Part shown: positions 42,263 through 55,191 of the stretch, piece by piece
Layout: every line of letters begins with the position of its first letter
Numbering within the stretch: position 1 is the stretch's first letter
From: Deinococcus multiflagellatus
GTDB lineage: Bacteria; Deinococcota; Deinococci; Deinococcales; Deinococcaceae
Assembly: GCF_020166415.1 (NCBI RefSeq)
Contig: NZ_JAIQXV010000010.1
Coordinates: 79,918-143,917 of the forward strand
DNA: 64,000 nt
Direction of reading: 5' to 3'
Made by a program: the position numbers and the translations under genes
The notes under the pieces: model-generated
Seen by the model: the letters and a program-made list of their open reading frames with translations, nothing else
What the model was told of the DNA's origin: nothing
Database searches by the model: none

Positions 42263-44962
42263 GTGCTACTGAACCTGTGCCTGCTGCTCACCTGCACGTT
42301 CCTGCTGAGCCTGACCTACCGCGACTGGCCGGTGCGGCGCCACTGGCCCGACCACGCCCTGCGCCTGCTGCTCTCGGCGGGCACCGCCGCCGTGCTGATG
42401 CACTACGCCGTCGAGGTAGGGCCGTACAAGATTGACCTGCGGTACGTGCCCATTGCGCTGGTCACGCTGCGTTACGGCCTTGGGGCGGGCGCCCTGGTGG
42501 CGTTGCCCACGGTGGCGTGGCGGCTGCTGGAATCACAGCTGGGCGGGCTGGTGGCGCTGGTCAATACCCTCACGGTGCTGGGGGCGGCGTCGCTGCTGCG
42601 GCCCACCCTGGACCTCGCGCACGCCAACCTGCGCGACCTGTGGAAGTTGCCTCTGCCTTACCTGGGCGTGGGACTGCCGCTGCTGTTCCTGCCCGAGTCG
42701 CGTGCGCTGGGCCTGGTGGTGTACCCCGGCATGCTGGCGCTGCACAGTGTGGCCACGGTTCTGGTGCTGGGCGTGTTGCAGGCGCGGCTGCGGCTGCTGC
42801 GGCTGGCGAACGATCTGCGCCAGCAGGTCATGACCGACGACCTGACCGGCCTGGGCAACCGCCGCCGCTTTGATGAAGCCCTGGCCCGCTTGGAGGTGGG
42901 CGATCACCTCGTGCTGCTGGACGTGGATGACTTCCGCCAGCTGACCGACAAGCACGGCCCCGAAGCGGGCGAGCGGGCGCTGCGCTATGTCGGGCAGGTG
43001 CTGCACGACGCGGCGCCGGGGTGCGGCTTCCGGCTGGGCCACGAGGCCTTTGCCCTGCTGCTGAATCTGCCTGAACCCGACGCGCGGGCGGTGGTGGCGC
43101 GCGTGCAGGCCCAGCTGACCGATCCGGGCAGCGCCGCGCCCTGGGCCTGCCTGACCGTGTCGGCGGGGCTGGCCTCCCGGCTGCTGCGCGAGCAACCGGC
43201 GCAACTGGTGCACCGGGCCGACGAAGCGCTGTACGTGGCCAAGACCAACGGCGGCAACCGCCTGGTCACCCTGGACGACCTGCCGCGCCGCGCCGCGCCC
43301 GCCCCGGTGCCCGATCTGCGCCCCCGCTACTCGCTGTGGCAGGCCCAGCGCACCACCGTGGAACTGCTGGCGCAGCGCCGCCCCCTGCGGGACCAGGACT
43401 GGCAGGAACTGCTGCAGCTGGCGGTCACCACCATCAGCGGGGTGGGCTGCGGCAGCCTGAACATCCGCGAAGGGGTGCAGTTCCGTATCTGCGCCGCTGT
43501 GGGCTACGCGCACGAACTGGTGGGCACACCGCTGCCAGAGGCCTCGCAGCTGCGCTGGTACGGGCAGGGCCTGGACGCGTGGCGCCAGGGGGTGCCCCGG
43601 GTGCTGCGCCCCGCTGAAATCGAGCGCGTGTGGGCCGAGGCCGACGCCGAACTGGCCTCGGGGCCCCGGCAGGCCTTTGCCGACCTGGGCCAGCGCACGG
43701 CGCTGCGGGCCAGTCTGTGCCTGCCCGTGGTGGTGGGGGGCGAGGTGGTGGCCCACCTGAACCTGGAATCCACCGAATCTGAAGCGGTGTTCTCGGCGGG
43801 GGCCATTCAGGATGCCCAGGTGTTTGCCCAGCAGATTGCCGCGCTGCTGCAGCTGCAAGAGCGCTGGCGGGAACTGGAGCAACTGGCGCAGCTGCACAGC
43901 GACCTGAACCTGGACGTGGGTGAGCAGCAGATTGCCGCCTACCTGACGCAGGCGGCGCACGACCTGCTGCGCACCAGTTCCACCCTGCTGCTGCGGTACG
44001 ATCCTGGCCTCGACGCGCTGGTGCCCTCGGCCCAGGCGGGCCCGGCGCAGCAGATGGACACCCCAGGCCAGTTGCCCCGGGGCGAGGGGCTGTCCTGGCA
44101 GGCGCTGGACAGCGGGCGGATCATCCGCGCCGCGCGGGTGCAGGATGCCCCGGGGGCGTACATCCACCCGGCCGGGCGCACGGCCCAGCAGGCGCTGATG
44201 GTGGTGCCCATGCGTTCGCATGACCGCCAGCCGCTGGGCGTGCTGTGCCTGCTGCGCGACCCCCACCGCCCCTTTCAGTCCAGCGAGGAAGCCCTGGCCG
44301 CCATGCTGGCCAGCGTGGGCACCCGGGTCATGGAGCGCAGCGCGCACCTCAGCGACCTGCGCGCCACCCTGGACGCCGCCCTGAACATGCTGGGCGTGGC
44401 CCTGGAAGCCCGCGACCTGGAAACCCAGGGCCACACCCAGCGCGTGCGCGACCTCGCCGCGCGCATGGGCGAGGCCCTGAACCTCCCCGACGACCAGCGC
44501 CTTGCCCTGCGCCACGGCGCCACCCTGCACGATATTGGCAAGCTCAGCGTGCCAGACACCATCCTGCTCAAGCCCGGCCGCCTGACCCCGGAAGAGCGCC
44601 TGATCATGGAACAGCACGCGCCGCTGGGCGCCGAACTGGTGGCGCGCATTCCCTTCTTGCACCCACAGGCCCATGAGGTGGTGCGCCACCACCATGAGCG
44701 CTGGGACGGCGCAGGTTACCCCGACCGCCTTGGGGGCGAGCAGATTCCCCTGCTGGCGCGCATCTTTGCCCTGTGTGACGTGTACGACGCCCTGACCAGC
44801 GTGCGGCCCTACAAGGGCGCCATGAGCCACGAAGAGGCCATGACCATCATCCTGCAGGGCGCGGGCACCCAGTTTGACCCACAGCTGACCGAGCTGTTCC
44901 GCCGGGTGGCCCCGGGCCCCGGGGCGCCCAGCGAGGGCCGCCATCCCATGCCTGCAGTTTGA
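42263..44962 (+). CDS. Membrane GGDEF(degenerate)-GAF-GAF-HD-GYP signalling protein
   Basis: 899 residues from GTG 42263 with GGAGG seven bases upstream. Residues 1-180: six or so membrane spans. ~190-340: GGDEF domain with DLTGLGNRRRF but active-site GHEAF instead of GG[DE]EF, so cyclase activity is unlikely. ~385-530 and ~545-690: two GAF-type domains (CLPVVVGGEVVAHLNLES marks the first). ~700-890: HD-GYP domain with intact HDIGKL, HHERWDGAGYP and ICDVYDALT-like LCDVYDALTS motifs, so cyclic-di-GMP phosphodiesterase activity is expected. Likely a membrane sensor that lowers c-di-GMP. Confidence 0.92.
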   Translation: MLLNLCLLLTCTFLLSLTYRDWPVRRHWPDHALRLLLSAGTAAVLMHYAVEVGPYKIDLRYVPIALVTLRYGLGAGALVALPTVAWRLLESQLGGLVALVNTLTVLGAASLLRPTLDLAHANLRDLWKLPLPYLGVGLPLLFLPESRALGLVVYPGMLALHSVATVLVLGVLQARLRLLRLANDLRQQVMTDDLTGLGNRRRFDEALARLEVGDHLVLLDVDDFRQLTDKHGPEAGERALRYVGQVLHDAAPGCGFRLGHEAFALLLNLPEPDARAVVARVQAQLTDPGSAAPWACLTVSAGLASRLLREQPAQLVHRADEALYVAKTNGGNRLVTLDDLPRRAAPAPVPDLRPRYSLWQAQRTTVELLAQRRPLRDQDWQELLQLAVTTISGVGCGSLNIREGVQFRICAAVGYAHELVGTPLPEASQLRWYGQGLDAWRQGVPRVLRPAEIERVWAEADAELASGPRQAFADLGQRTALRASLCLPVVVGGEVVAHLNLESTESEAVFSAGAIQDAQVFAQQIAALLQLQERWRELEQLAQLHSDLNLDVGEQQIAAYLTQAAHDLLRTSSTLLLRYDPGLDALVPSAQAGPAQQMDTPGQLPRGEGLSWQALDSGRIIRAARVQDAPGAYIHPAGRTAQQALMVVPMRSHDRQPLGVLCLLRDPHRPFQSSEEALAAMLASVGTRVMERSAHLSDLRATLDAALNMLGVALEARDLETQGHTQRVRDLAARMGEALNLPDDQRLALRHGATLHDIGKLSVPDTILLKPGRLTPEERLIMEQHAPLGAELVARIPFLHPQAHEVVRHHHERWDGAGYPDRLGGEQIPLLARIFALCDVYDALTSVRPYKGAMSHEEAMTIILQGAGTQFDPQLTELFRRVAPGPGAPSEGRHPMPAV

Positions 44963-45168
44963 ATGACGGGCAAAGGAGACCGGGCAGAGGAGAGGGAGGC
45001 CCGCTCAGTGAACCACTGGGGCCAGTGGCGGGTGACGTTGGGTGCCGCTCCCCTGGGCAGCACAGGCGCTGTGCAGGAGGGGGCGGGGCCGCGGTCCAGC
45101 TGCGCCCGTGCCGCACGGACGCGGTTCGGTGGCCGGAGCCCCTGGTCCGCGTTCCCTGCCTTCCCGTG

Positions 45169-46359
<1,191 letters not shown>

Positions 46360-46364
46360 GCCCC

Positions 46365-46370
46365 AGCCTA
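46365..46370 (-). promoter_or_regulatory. -10 box TAGGCT, near-leaderless start at 46359
   Basis: On the minus strand TAGGCT, five bases (GGGGC), then ATG 46359. Confidence 0.5.
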
Positions 46371-46517
46371 CCGCGCCGGACACGCCGTTTTCTGCCCGCC
46401 CAGCGACCATTCCGCCATGCCGGACATGGCAGGGTGGGCCCCAGGTCATACGGAACTCAGGTGAGCCGAAGGCGAGGGGCGAGCGGAACGAACACGAGAA
46501 CATCCGGGACGACGGCG

Positions 46518-46799
46518 ATGGAAAAGCACCCCTGCGCTCTTCCCAATATGCTTTGGAATCAGAGGCGGCCCGTATCAGAGACCGAACAGGCCACCCAGAC
46601 CCTAAAGGCCGCGCACGACCTGGAACGGGCCGCGGCGCATCTGCGCGTGGCCGCTGCCCACCTGCAGGCAGCCGAAGTGCCCCGGTATGCCGCGCAGCTG
46701 GCGGGCCGGGGCCACCTGTTGCGTGCCCACACCGTGCTGGACGGTTTGGCTGTGGCCCGCGCCGCCCACAGCCACCTGCTCACCGATGAAGGGTATTGA
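46518..46799 (+). CDS. Small helical protein, unknown
   Basis: 93 residues from ATG 46518 (an ATG at 46548 is equally possible). Two long amphipathic helices rich in Ala, His and Arg (LKAAHDLERAAAHLRVAAAH) form a likely helical hairpin. No family recognised. The next small gene begins 47 bases after its stop. Confidence 0.5.
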   Translation: MEKHPCALPNMLWNQRRPVSETEQATQTLKAAHDLERAAAHLRVAAAHLQAAEVPRYAAQLAGRGHLLRAHTVLDGLAVARAAHSHLLTDEGY

Positions 46800-46845
46800 G
46801 TGGCCCTTCAGCAACTTTGCAGCCGCGTCTGTCGTACTGGCAGAC

Positions 46846-47049
46846 ATGAAGACCCGCACCCGCTCCAAAGGCAAACTTGGTCTGCTGCTGACGGTGGCGC
46901 CCATCGCCCTGGAACTGCTGGCCCTGGCCCGCAAATCGCAGCGCAAGACCAAGTACACCAAGGCCCGCAAGCGCGACCGCGCCCTGGATTTCCTGCTGGA
47001 CCGCGCCCAGCGCAAACTGCGCGGCAAGCCCCAGCGCCGTTGGTTCTAA
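46846..47049 (+). CDS. Small basic protein with one hydrophobic segment
   Basis: 67 residues: MKTRTRSKGKLGLLLTVAPI, then a very basic tail with RKSQRKTKYTKARKRDR and the C-terminus KPQRRWF. One short membrane-like segment at residues 11-26. Probably a membrane- or nucleic-acid-associated small protein; no family recognised. A GTGGCCTC/GAGGCCAC stem (47070-47099) follows. Confidence 0.6.
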   Translation: MKTRTRSKGKLGLLLTVAPIALELLALARKSQRKTKYTKARKRDRALDFLLDRAQRKLRGKPQRRWF

Positions 47050-47212
47050 CCTCCAGTCCTAGCCCCCACGTGGCCTCCTGCCCAGCGCAGCGAGGCCACT
47101 TCGCTGTGGGTCAGCGCCACACCGCTGTGCTGTGCTTCTGGCCGTGTTCGCCCCCGCCCCGCAAGCTCAACCGCAGCAAGGCGTGCAGTTCCGCGCCCGG
47201 GCGGCTGCCAAG

Positions 47213-48445
47213 ATGGCCGCGATGGACCTGCGCAGTGGACGGGCCTTCTGGCCCCTGACGAATGGGCTGATGTACACCTACCCGCCCCTGGCGGCCCCCG
47301 AACAGGCGGACGTGCTGGTGATTGGCGCGGGCATCACCGGGGCCCTGCTGGCCGACGCCCTGAGCGAGGCGGGCCTGGACACCGTGGTGCTGGACCGCCG
47401 CGACGCAGGCTTTGGCAGCACCAGTGCCAGCACCGCCCTGTTGCAGTACGAGATCGACACCAATCTGGTGGACCTGAGCGCCATGATTGGCCGCGCCGAC
47501 GCCGAACGCGCCTACCACCTGTGCCGGGACGCCATTGACCGGGTGCGCGCCCTGACCGCCGGGCTGTCCGACGACTGCGGCTTCCGGGCGCGCGGCAGTC
47601 TGTACTACGCCAGCACGAGAAAAGACGCCCGGATGCTGCGCGAGGAACACGCCGCGCGCACCCGCGCCGGGCTGGCGGTGGAGCACCTGGACGCCCGGGA
47701 ACTGAAAGCCCGCTTTGGCATCCAGGCCCCCGCCGCGCTCTTCAGCCGCGACGGCGCCGAGGTGGACCCCTACCGCCTGACCCAGCAGCTGCTGCAGCGG
47801 GCGCTGACCCGGGGCGCGCGGGTATACGACCGTACTGCCGTGACCCGGCTGGACGGGGGCCGCACCTGGACCGCCCACACCGACCGGGGCGTGCCCGTGC
47901 GGGCCCACTGGGTGGTGGTGGCCACCGGCTACGAGGCCGAGACCTTTCTGGGCCGCCGTCTGGCCCAGCTGAAAAACTCCTACGCCCTGGCCACCGAGCC
48001 CATTGCCCAGGCGGGCGGCGAACTGTGGCCGGGGGGCTGCCTGATCTGGGAAACCGCCCGCCCCTACCTGTACGCCCGCACCACCCAGGACGGCCGCGTG
48101 GTGGTTGGCGGCGAGGACGACCCCCACCACAGCCCCGCCCGCCGCGAGCGCAGCCTGCCGCGCAAGCAGCGCCGACTGGAGCGCCGCCTGGAACGGCTGC
48201 TGCCCCACCTGAAGCCCGAGGTGGCCTTTGCCTGGGCCGGCACCTTTGGCGAAACCCAGGACGGTCTGGCCTACATTGGCCCCAAAACGAACGGTGAGCG
48301 GCTGCTGTTCGCCCTGGGCTACGGCGGCAACGGCATCACCTATTCCGTGCAGGCCGCCCGGCTGCTCACGGCGCACATTCAGGGCCAGGCGGCGGACGAC
48401 CTGCGGCTGTTCCGGCTGGACCGGTCAGCAGGTCGAGGAGTCTAA
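47213..48445 (+). CDS. FAD-dependent oxidoreductase, DAO family
   Basis: 410 residues. FAD-binding VLVIGAGITGALLADALSEAG near residue 30-50, then DRRDAGFGSTSASTALLQYE, typical of glycine/sarcosine-oxidase-like DAO proteins. The C-terminal FAD segment GLAYIGPKTNGERLLFALGYGG is present. The last few residues (SAGRGV) are encoded by a word-array repeat. The start is uncertain: ATG 47213 or 47222. Confidence 0.85.
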   Translation: MAAMDLRSGRAFWPLTNGLMYTYPPLAAPEQADVLVIGAGITGALLADALSEAGLDTVVLDRRDAGFGSTSASTALLQYEIDTNLVDLSAMIGRADAERAYHLCRDAIDRVRALTAGLSDDCGFRARGSLYYASTRKDARMLREEHAARTRAGLAVEHLDARELKARFGIQAPAALFSRDGAEVDPYRLTQQLLQRALTRGARVYDRTAVTRLDGGRTWTAHTDRGVPVRAHWVVVATGYEAETFLGRRLAQLKNSYALATEPIAQAGGELWPGGCLIWETARPYLYARTTQDGRVVVGGEDDPHHSPARRERSLPRKQRRLERRLERLLPHLKPEVAFAWAGTFGETQDGLAYIGPKTNGERLLFALGYGGNGITYSVQAARLLTAHIQGQAADDLRLFRLDRSAGRGV

Positions 48446-48505
48446 AAGTCCAGTGGTCGAGAGGCTCACCATGCTCGACCCCTCAACCCCTGGACGCCTC
48501 AACTG
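48428..48505. repeat. Word-array inverted repeat between oxidoreductase and pyrC
   Basis: GGTCGAG words at 48431 and 48455 face CTCGACC at 48474, and GTCCAG at 48449 faces CTGGAC at 48490. It overlaps the oxidoreductase stop and lies 40 bases from the pyrC stop, so it may terminate both convergent transcripts. Confidence 0.6.
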
Positions 48506-48510
48506 GGCCC

Positions 48511-49773
48511 TTAGCGCTGGTACGCCACTGTCCCGCCCACCACCGTCAGCAGGGGCCAGCCCTTCAGGGTTTCACCGGCCCAGGGGGTGAACTTCGCCTT
48601 GCTCTTGAATTCGGCCGGGTTGACGGGGCGTTCGGTCTCCAGGTCCAGCACCACCAGATCAGCGGGGGCGCCCGCGTCCAGGGTGGGTTCGGACCAGCCC
48701 ATCACGCGCGCAGGCGCAGCTGTGAACAGGTCCACCAGCTTCTCCAGGCCCAGCGCCTCGCCAAAGCGGGTGTACATCAGCGGAAACGCCAGCTCGATGT
48801 ACGCGATGCCGCTGGGGGCGTCCAGCAGGTCACGTTCCTTTTCGGCGCGGGTGTGGGGCGCGTGGTCGGTGGCGAGGCAGTCCACGCTGCCATCTTTCAG
48901 GCCTTCAAGCAGATGGTCGGCATCGGCCTGGGTGCGCAGGGGCGGCGCCACCTTGTAAATCGCGTCAAAGCTGCGCAGCGCCTCGTCGGTCAGGGTGAGG
49001 TGGTGGGGGCAGACCTCGCAGGTCACCGGCAGGCCACGCGCCTTGGCCCCCCGCACCAGATCCAGCGCGCGGGCGGTGGAGAGGTGCTGGATGTGCAGCC
49101 GGGCCGGGCGGCCCTGGGCGTGCAGTTCCGCCACGATTTCAATGTCGCGGGCCACGCGTGCCGCTTCGGCGGCCGCCGGGTTGCCGGGCAGGCCCAGCGC
49201 CTCGCTGACGGGGCCCTCGTTCATCACGCCGTCGGCGCGCAGAGAAGCGTCTTCGGCATGCACCGAAACGATCATGCCCAGGCTGCCGGCCGTTTCTAGG
49301 CCCAGGCGCAGGGTCCGGGCGTTCTCGTTCGTGCGCCCATCGTCGGTGAACATCGCCGCGCCTGCGTCTTTCAGGTAGCCCAGTTCGGCCAGGGTGTCGC
49401 CCTGCTGCCCCCTGGTCAGGGCCGCCGCCGGCTTCAGGCGCGCCAGGCCCAGGCCCGCCGCCTTCTCGATCAGGGTGCGCACGGTCGCCGGGTCATCTAC
49501 CACGGGGCTGGTGTTGGGCATAGAGACCACCGTGCCGTAACCGCCGGCCGCCGCTGCCGCCAGCCCGGAGGCCAGGTCTTCTTTTTCCGTCTGGCCGGGT
49601 TCGCGCAGGTGGGCGTGGGGTTCGATGAGCGCCGGGGCCACGGTGCCGCCCTGTCCGTCCAGCACCTGGCCTTCTTCGGGCAAGTTCCAGCCTTTGATAA
49701 CGCCGTTTTCGATGGTGACCGATTCCGTCTTGTCCGAACCGACGCGCTTGATATTGGTGATGGTGATGGTCAT
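48511..49773 (-). CDS. pyrC: Dihydroorotase
   Basis: 420 residues, the class I type. Metal ligands in PHAHLREPGQTEKED near residue 51-65, the GNPAAAEAARVARDIEIV segment near residue 208-225, and DCLATDHAPHTRAEKE near 297. It cyclises carbamoyl aspartate to dihydroorotate. ATGA overlap with the metallophosphoesterase gene upstream indicates coupling. It is the last gene of the pyr operon in this window. Confidence 0.96.
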   Translation of the reverse strand: MTITITNIKRVGSDKTESVTIENGVIKGWNLPEEGQVLDGQGGTVAPALIEPHAHLREPGQTEKEDLASGLAAAAAGGYGTVVSMPNTSPVVDDPATVRTLIEKAAGLGLARLKPAAALTRGQQGDTLAELGYLKDAGAAMFTDDGRTNENARTLRLGLETAGSLGMIVSVHAEDASLRADGVMNEGPVSEALGLPGNPAAAEAARVARDIEIVAELHAQGRPARLHIQHLSTARALDLVRGAKARGLPVTCEVCPHHLTLTDEALRSFDAIYKVAPPLRTQADADHLLEGLKDGSVDCLATDHAPHTRAEKERDLLDAPSGIAYIELAFPLMYTRFGEALGLEKLVDLFTAAPARVMGWSEPTLDAGAPADLVVLDLETERPVNPAEFKSKAKFTPWAGETLKGWPLLTVVGGTVAYQR

Positions 49774-50465
49774 GGGGTCTCCTGAGAAGCAAGAGGGCTT
49801 GAATCGGGGTAGAGATAAACCTGTTGAGTTTCGGCGTCCCAGGCACAGAACTGGCCCGTCCTGACGGTGCCCAGATCCAGGTAGACCACGCCATTGGCGA
49901 GGTCAACGACCGGGGCTTTCTGGGGGGCATGGCCGTGCACGGAATAGCGGAGGGCTGGAAAAAAGGCCGTGGGCAGCGGGTGGAGGCCAAGCGCCGGTGT
50001 GTCCAGTAGATACCCACGGTCAAGCAGCTCGTCGGCGCTGCGGCCCAAGCTGGGGCGCGCGGCGTGGGCGCAGAGCATGTCCTCTTCCACGTAATAGGGC
50101 CGGGCCAGCTGGGCGAAGCGCTCAATGTCAGCCACCAGCTCCGGCAGCCCCTCTCCGTGGGCTTCGTACTGCTGCAGAAGCGCGGCCTCTTCGCGCTCAA
50201 ACCACGCGTCGCGGGCGGCCCCTGATAGCGCGGCGCCTTCCTTCCAGACCCAGTCTTCGTGGTTGCCCCAGAGCAGGACCGCCCGGCCAGCCGTGGCCCA
50301 GGCCAGCGCCCGTTTGAGGCACGCACGGGAATCCGGGCCCCGGTGAATCAGGTCACCCAGCAGAATGAAATGCCGGCCAGGAAAGAGGGCCTCGGCCCAG
50401 TCCAGGAACTGGGGACAACCATGCACGTCGGGGAGGACGACAGAGCGCTGCGGTGTTCGGGTCAT
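49770..50465 (-). CDS. Metallophosphoesterase in the pyr operon
   Basis: 231 residues with VVLPDVHGCPQFLDWAEALF near residue 9, LGDLIHRGPDSRACL near 35 and LLWGNHEDWVW near 60, then SVHGHAPQKAPVVD near 188. The motifs match the PPP-type enzyme at 6224-7033, sharing the unusual VVLPDxHGxP start. Substrate unknown. AGGAGGCGAC precedes the ATG, and the stop overlaps pyrC by four bases. Confidence 0.85.
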   Translation of the reverse strand: MTRTPQRSVVLPDVHGCPQFLDWAEALFPGRHFILLGDLIHRGPDSRACLKRALAWATAGRAVLLWGNHEDWVWKEGAALSGAARDAWFEREEAALLQQYEAHGEGLPELVADIERFAQLARPYYVEEDMLCAHAARPSLGRSADELLDRGYLLDTPALGLHPLPTAFFPALRYSVHGHAPQKAPVVDLANGVVYLDLGTVRTGQFCAWDAETQQVYLYPDSSPLASQETP

Positions 50466-50498
50466 GTCGCCTCCTGGCGCCCGAGGCCAGAGTGAGTC

Positions 50499-51134
50499 TC
50501 AGCGCTCCTCATAGTCCAGTGGAGTCTCGCAGGGGTAACCGCCCCAGGTCAGCGGGGTATACGTATACGCCACCGCCCGCTGCAGGGTGCTGTCTGCCAC
50601 CTGACTCAGCGTGAAGTGGATGGTGGGCGTGAAGGGTTGTCCTGGCAGTGGAGACTGGGCCTTTGCCCAGCTCACGCGGCACTGCTTGAAAGTCAGTACG
50701 CGGTCACTCTTCACGCCCAGCCGCGTGCAGGTCACAGGTTTGCCGTCATGACCCGCTGCCTCTGTGGCAGTGGCCATGCGGGAGAGCAGCGTTTCATACG
50801 CGGTCTCCCAGTCGCTCTGAACCACCTGCGCGCCCCCGGCTCCCGCCCGAATCCGCACCCGCTGGCCCCGGTACTTGTCCAGCACCACGGTCCAGACCTC
50901 ACCGTTGCGGCGGGCCACCGTGTTGGCTTGCTGGGCAAAGAGCTTCGCGACCTCCTGCGGCCCGGCGCGGTAGGTGCGGCTACAGAGCGTTTCTACCACG
51001 ACCGGGCAGGCCGCACCCATACGGAGGCCGTTCAGCGCGCGCTCAGCGCTCATCATGGCGGGGCTCCGGTAGGGGGGCGAACAGGCCAGCGCCACACTCT
51101 GGGTCAGCAGCAGCAGGGCAAGCAGATGACGCAT
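50499..51134 (-). CDS. Exported Cys-containing protein, paralogue of next gene
   Basis: 211 residues. Signal peptide MRHLLALLLLTQSVALACSP. The mature part shares a layout with the product of 51145-51783: ACSP at the N-terminus, a Cys pair (AACPVVVETLCSRTYR), a W-x7-10-R-x-R-x segment (EVWTVVLDKYRGQRVRIRAG) and SDWETAYETLLSRM. It contains further cysteines near the C-terminus (CTRLGV, KQCRVSW, YPCETP). Function unknown. AGGAGG stands six bases before the ATG. Confidence 0.7.
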   Translation of the reverse strand: MRHLLALLLLTQSVALACSPPYRSPAMMSAERALNGLRMGAACPVVVETLCSRTYRAGPQEVAKLFAQQANTVARRNGEVWTVVLDKYRGQRVRIRAGAGGAQVVQSDWETAYETLLSRMATATEAAGHDGKPVTCTRLGVKSDRVLTFKQCRVSWAKAQSPLPGQPFTPTIHFTLSQVADSTLQRAVAYTYTPLTWGGYPCETPLDYEER

Positions 51135-51144
51135 AGGTTTCCTC

Positions 51145-51783
51145 CTAGCGGAAATCCGCTTTGCGGAACGGCGCGCCGCCGTGGCAGCTGCCGCCATCTG
51201 GGGCATACCACGAATAGCGGCCTGGGGGCAGGCTGGCGTCGGCCTGGAGCACCGTGAAATCGAAGGTGCGCGGCCAGCCGTCTGCGGCCGGGGTCCAGCG
51301 GCAGTCACGCACCTCTAGGCCCGGACCGCCCAGCCCCGCCAGCCCGCAGGTCCACCACAGGGCCGACCAGCGCGAAGCGCGGTTCAGGCGTTCGGTCACG
51401 CGCTCGTAAGCGGTTTGCCGGTCAGTGGTGATCGCCACGCTGCCGCCCGGCACCGCACGAATCTGCGTGTCCTGGCCGTAGCGCACCGATTCGGTGAGGT
51501 GCCACACGCTGCCCTGCTGGCGCAGACTGTCCGCCGGGAGCGGCGCCCCCGCAAACAACGTGCTGGCTTCGCGGGCCACCGTCAGGCGCAGTTCGGCCAC
51601 CTGGGCCGGGGCCAGCCGGTAGGCGGTGCAGGCCGCGCCAAGCTGCCCCGCACACGCGGCGCTGTCCACCCGTGCGGCGTCCAGCGCGGCCTGCGCCTGG
51701 GTCAGGGCGGCGCTGGGGGGCACCGGACTGCAGGCCCCGGCCCCACTGTGCAGGGCCGCCAGCAGCAGAGCCGCGCGCCGCAC
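51145..51783 (-). CDS. Exported Cys-containing protein, paralogue of previous gene
   Basis: 212 residues from GTG 51783, two bases after the pyrB stop. Signal sequence VRRAALLLAALHSGAGACSP. Corresponding segments to its neighbour: AACAGQLGAACTAYRLAP, SVWHLTESVRYGQDTQIRAV and TDRQTAYERVTERLNRA. Later cysteines include WWTCGLAG, EVRDCRW and GGSCHGG. No family recognised; location between pyrB and pyrC is where Thermus carries the 'bbc' gene, but no similarity to that can be judged here. Confidence 0.7.
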   Translation of the reverse strand: MRRAALLLAALHSGAGACSPVPPSAALTQAQAALDAARVDSAACAGQLGAACTAYRLAPAQVAELRLTVAREASTLFAGAPLPADSLRQQGSVWHLTESVRYGQDTQIRAVPGGSVAITTDRQTAYERVTERLNRASRWSALWWTCGLAGLGGPGLEVRDCRWTPAADGWPRTFDFTVLQADASLPPGRYSWYAPDGGSCHGGAPFRKADFR

Positions 51784-51785
51784 CG

Positions 51786-53365
<1,580 letters not shown>

Positions 53366-53380
53366 TCACGGGGCGGGTGC

Positions 53381-53394
53381 AGCCTCACGGGACT
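53381..53394 (-). promoter_or_regulatory. PyrR-binding loop
   Basis: AGTCCCGTGAGGCT on the minus strand fits the PyrR RNA consensus ARUCCNGNGAGGYU. A partial second copy, CCCGTGAGGCAG, follows at 53374-53363 and runs directly into the leader's ribosome-binding site. Confidence 0.8.
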
Positions 53395-53461
53395 GCTGGG
53401 AAAGGACGAAAGTGGAGGTTGTAAGGGGGCGCGCCGGGGCAAGGCCCGCACAGCCTGGGGA

Positions 53462-53490
53462 AGTGTACACCGCCCCGGGGGGCCTGTCAT
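53462..53490 (-). promoter_or_regulatory. pyr operon promoter
   Basis: On the minus strand -35 ATGACA (53490-53485), 17-base spacer, -10 TACACT (53467-53462). Confidence 0.75.
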
Positions 53491-53540
53491 GCCGCTACCC
53501 CCAGCCCGTCCTGCATCACCCTTCTTAAGGCGCACTAAAC

Positions 53541-53569
53541 TTGACAACAAAGCACTCAGGTTTTACTAT
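53541..53569 (+). promoter_or_regulatory. hsp20 promoter
   Basis: -35 TTGACA (53541-53546), 17-base spacer, -10 TACTAT (53564-53569). It is the best match to a sigma-70-type promoter in the window. No CIRCE palindrome or RDRM is present. Confidence 0.85.
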
Positions 53570-53640
53570 ATGGGCAGTTAAGCGCGAGGGCCATCCGGGC
53601 TGTGCCGGCCGCGCGCTTTCATCCCCAAGGAGGTACGTGC

Positions 53641-54087
<447 letters not shown>

Positions 54088-54090
54088 GGC

Positions 54091-54125
54091 AACAAAGGAG
54101 CGAGCCCAGGGCTCGCTTTTTTGTT
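54091..54125 (+). terminator. Intrinsic terminator after hsp20
   Basis: GCGAGCC (54100-54106) pairs with GGCTCGC (54110-54116), flanked by AACAAA and TTTTTTGTT, which extend the stem. Confidence 0.9.
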
Positions 54126-54190
54126 GCGGAAGGAGGGAGTGGTGAGTGGGAAGTGGAGAGGGATGCTTTTCCCCACTTCCCACTTTCCAT

Positions 54191-54194
<4 letters not shown>
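54126..54194. repeat. Word-array hairpin (GTGGGAAGTGG type)
   Basis: GTGGGAAGTGG at 54146-54156 pairs exactly with CCACTTCCCAC at 54173-54183. It abuts the stop of the next minus-strand gene, and its words recur at 18873-18900 and at the outer ends of the lrp/ald inverted repeats. Confidence 0.65.
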
Positions 54195-55120
<926 letters not shown>

Positions 55121-55191
55121 CTGATCCCCTTTGCTGCTTGGCTTCTGCCTGGCCCTGCTCTGAGTGGGGGGCCGCGCCCTGGCCGCCGCGC

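Noticed and set aside
53541..53640. Radiation/desiccation response motif or CIRCE near hsp20
   Set aside because: Only a standard -35/-10 pair is visible; neither palindrome is present.
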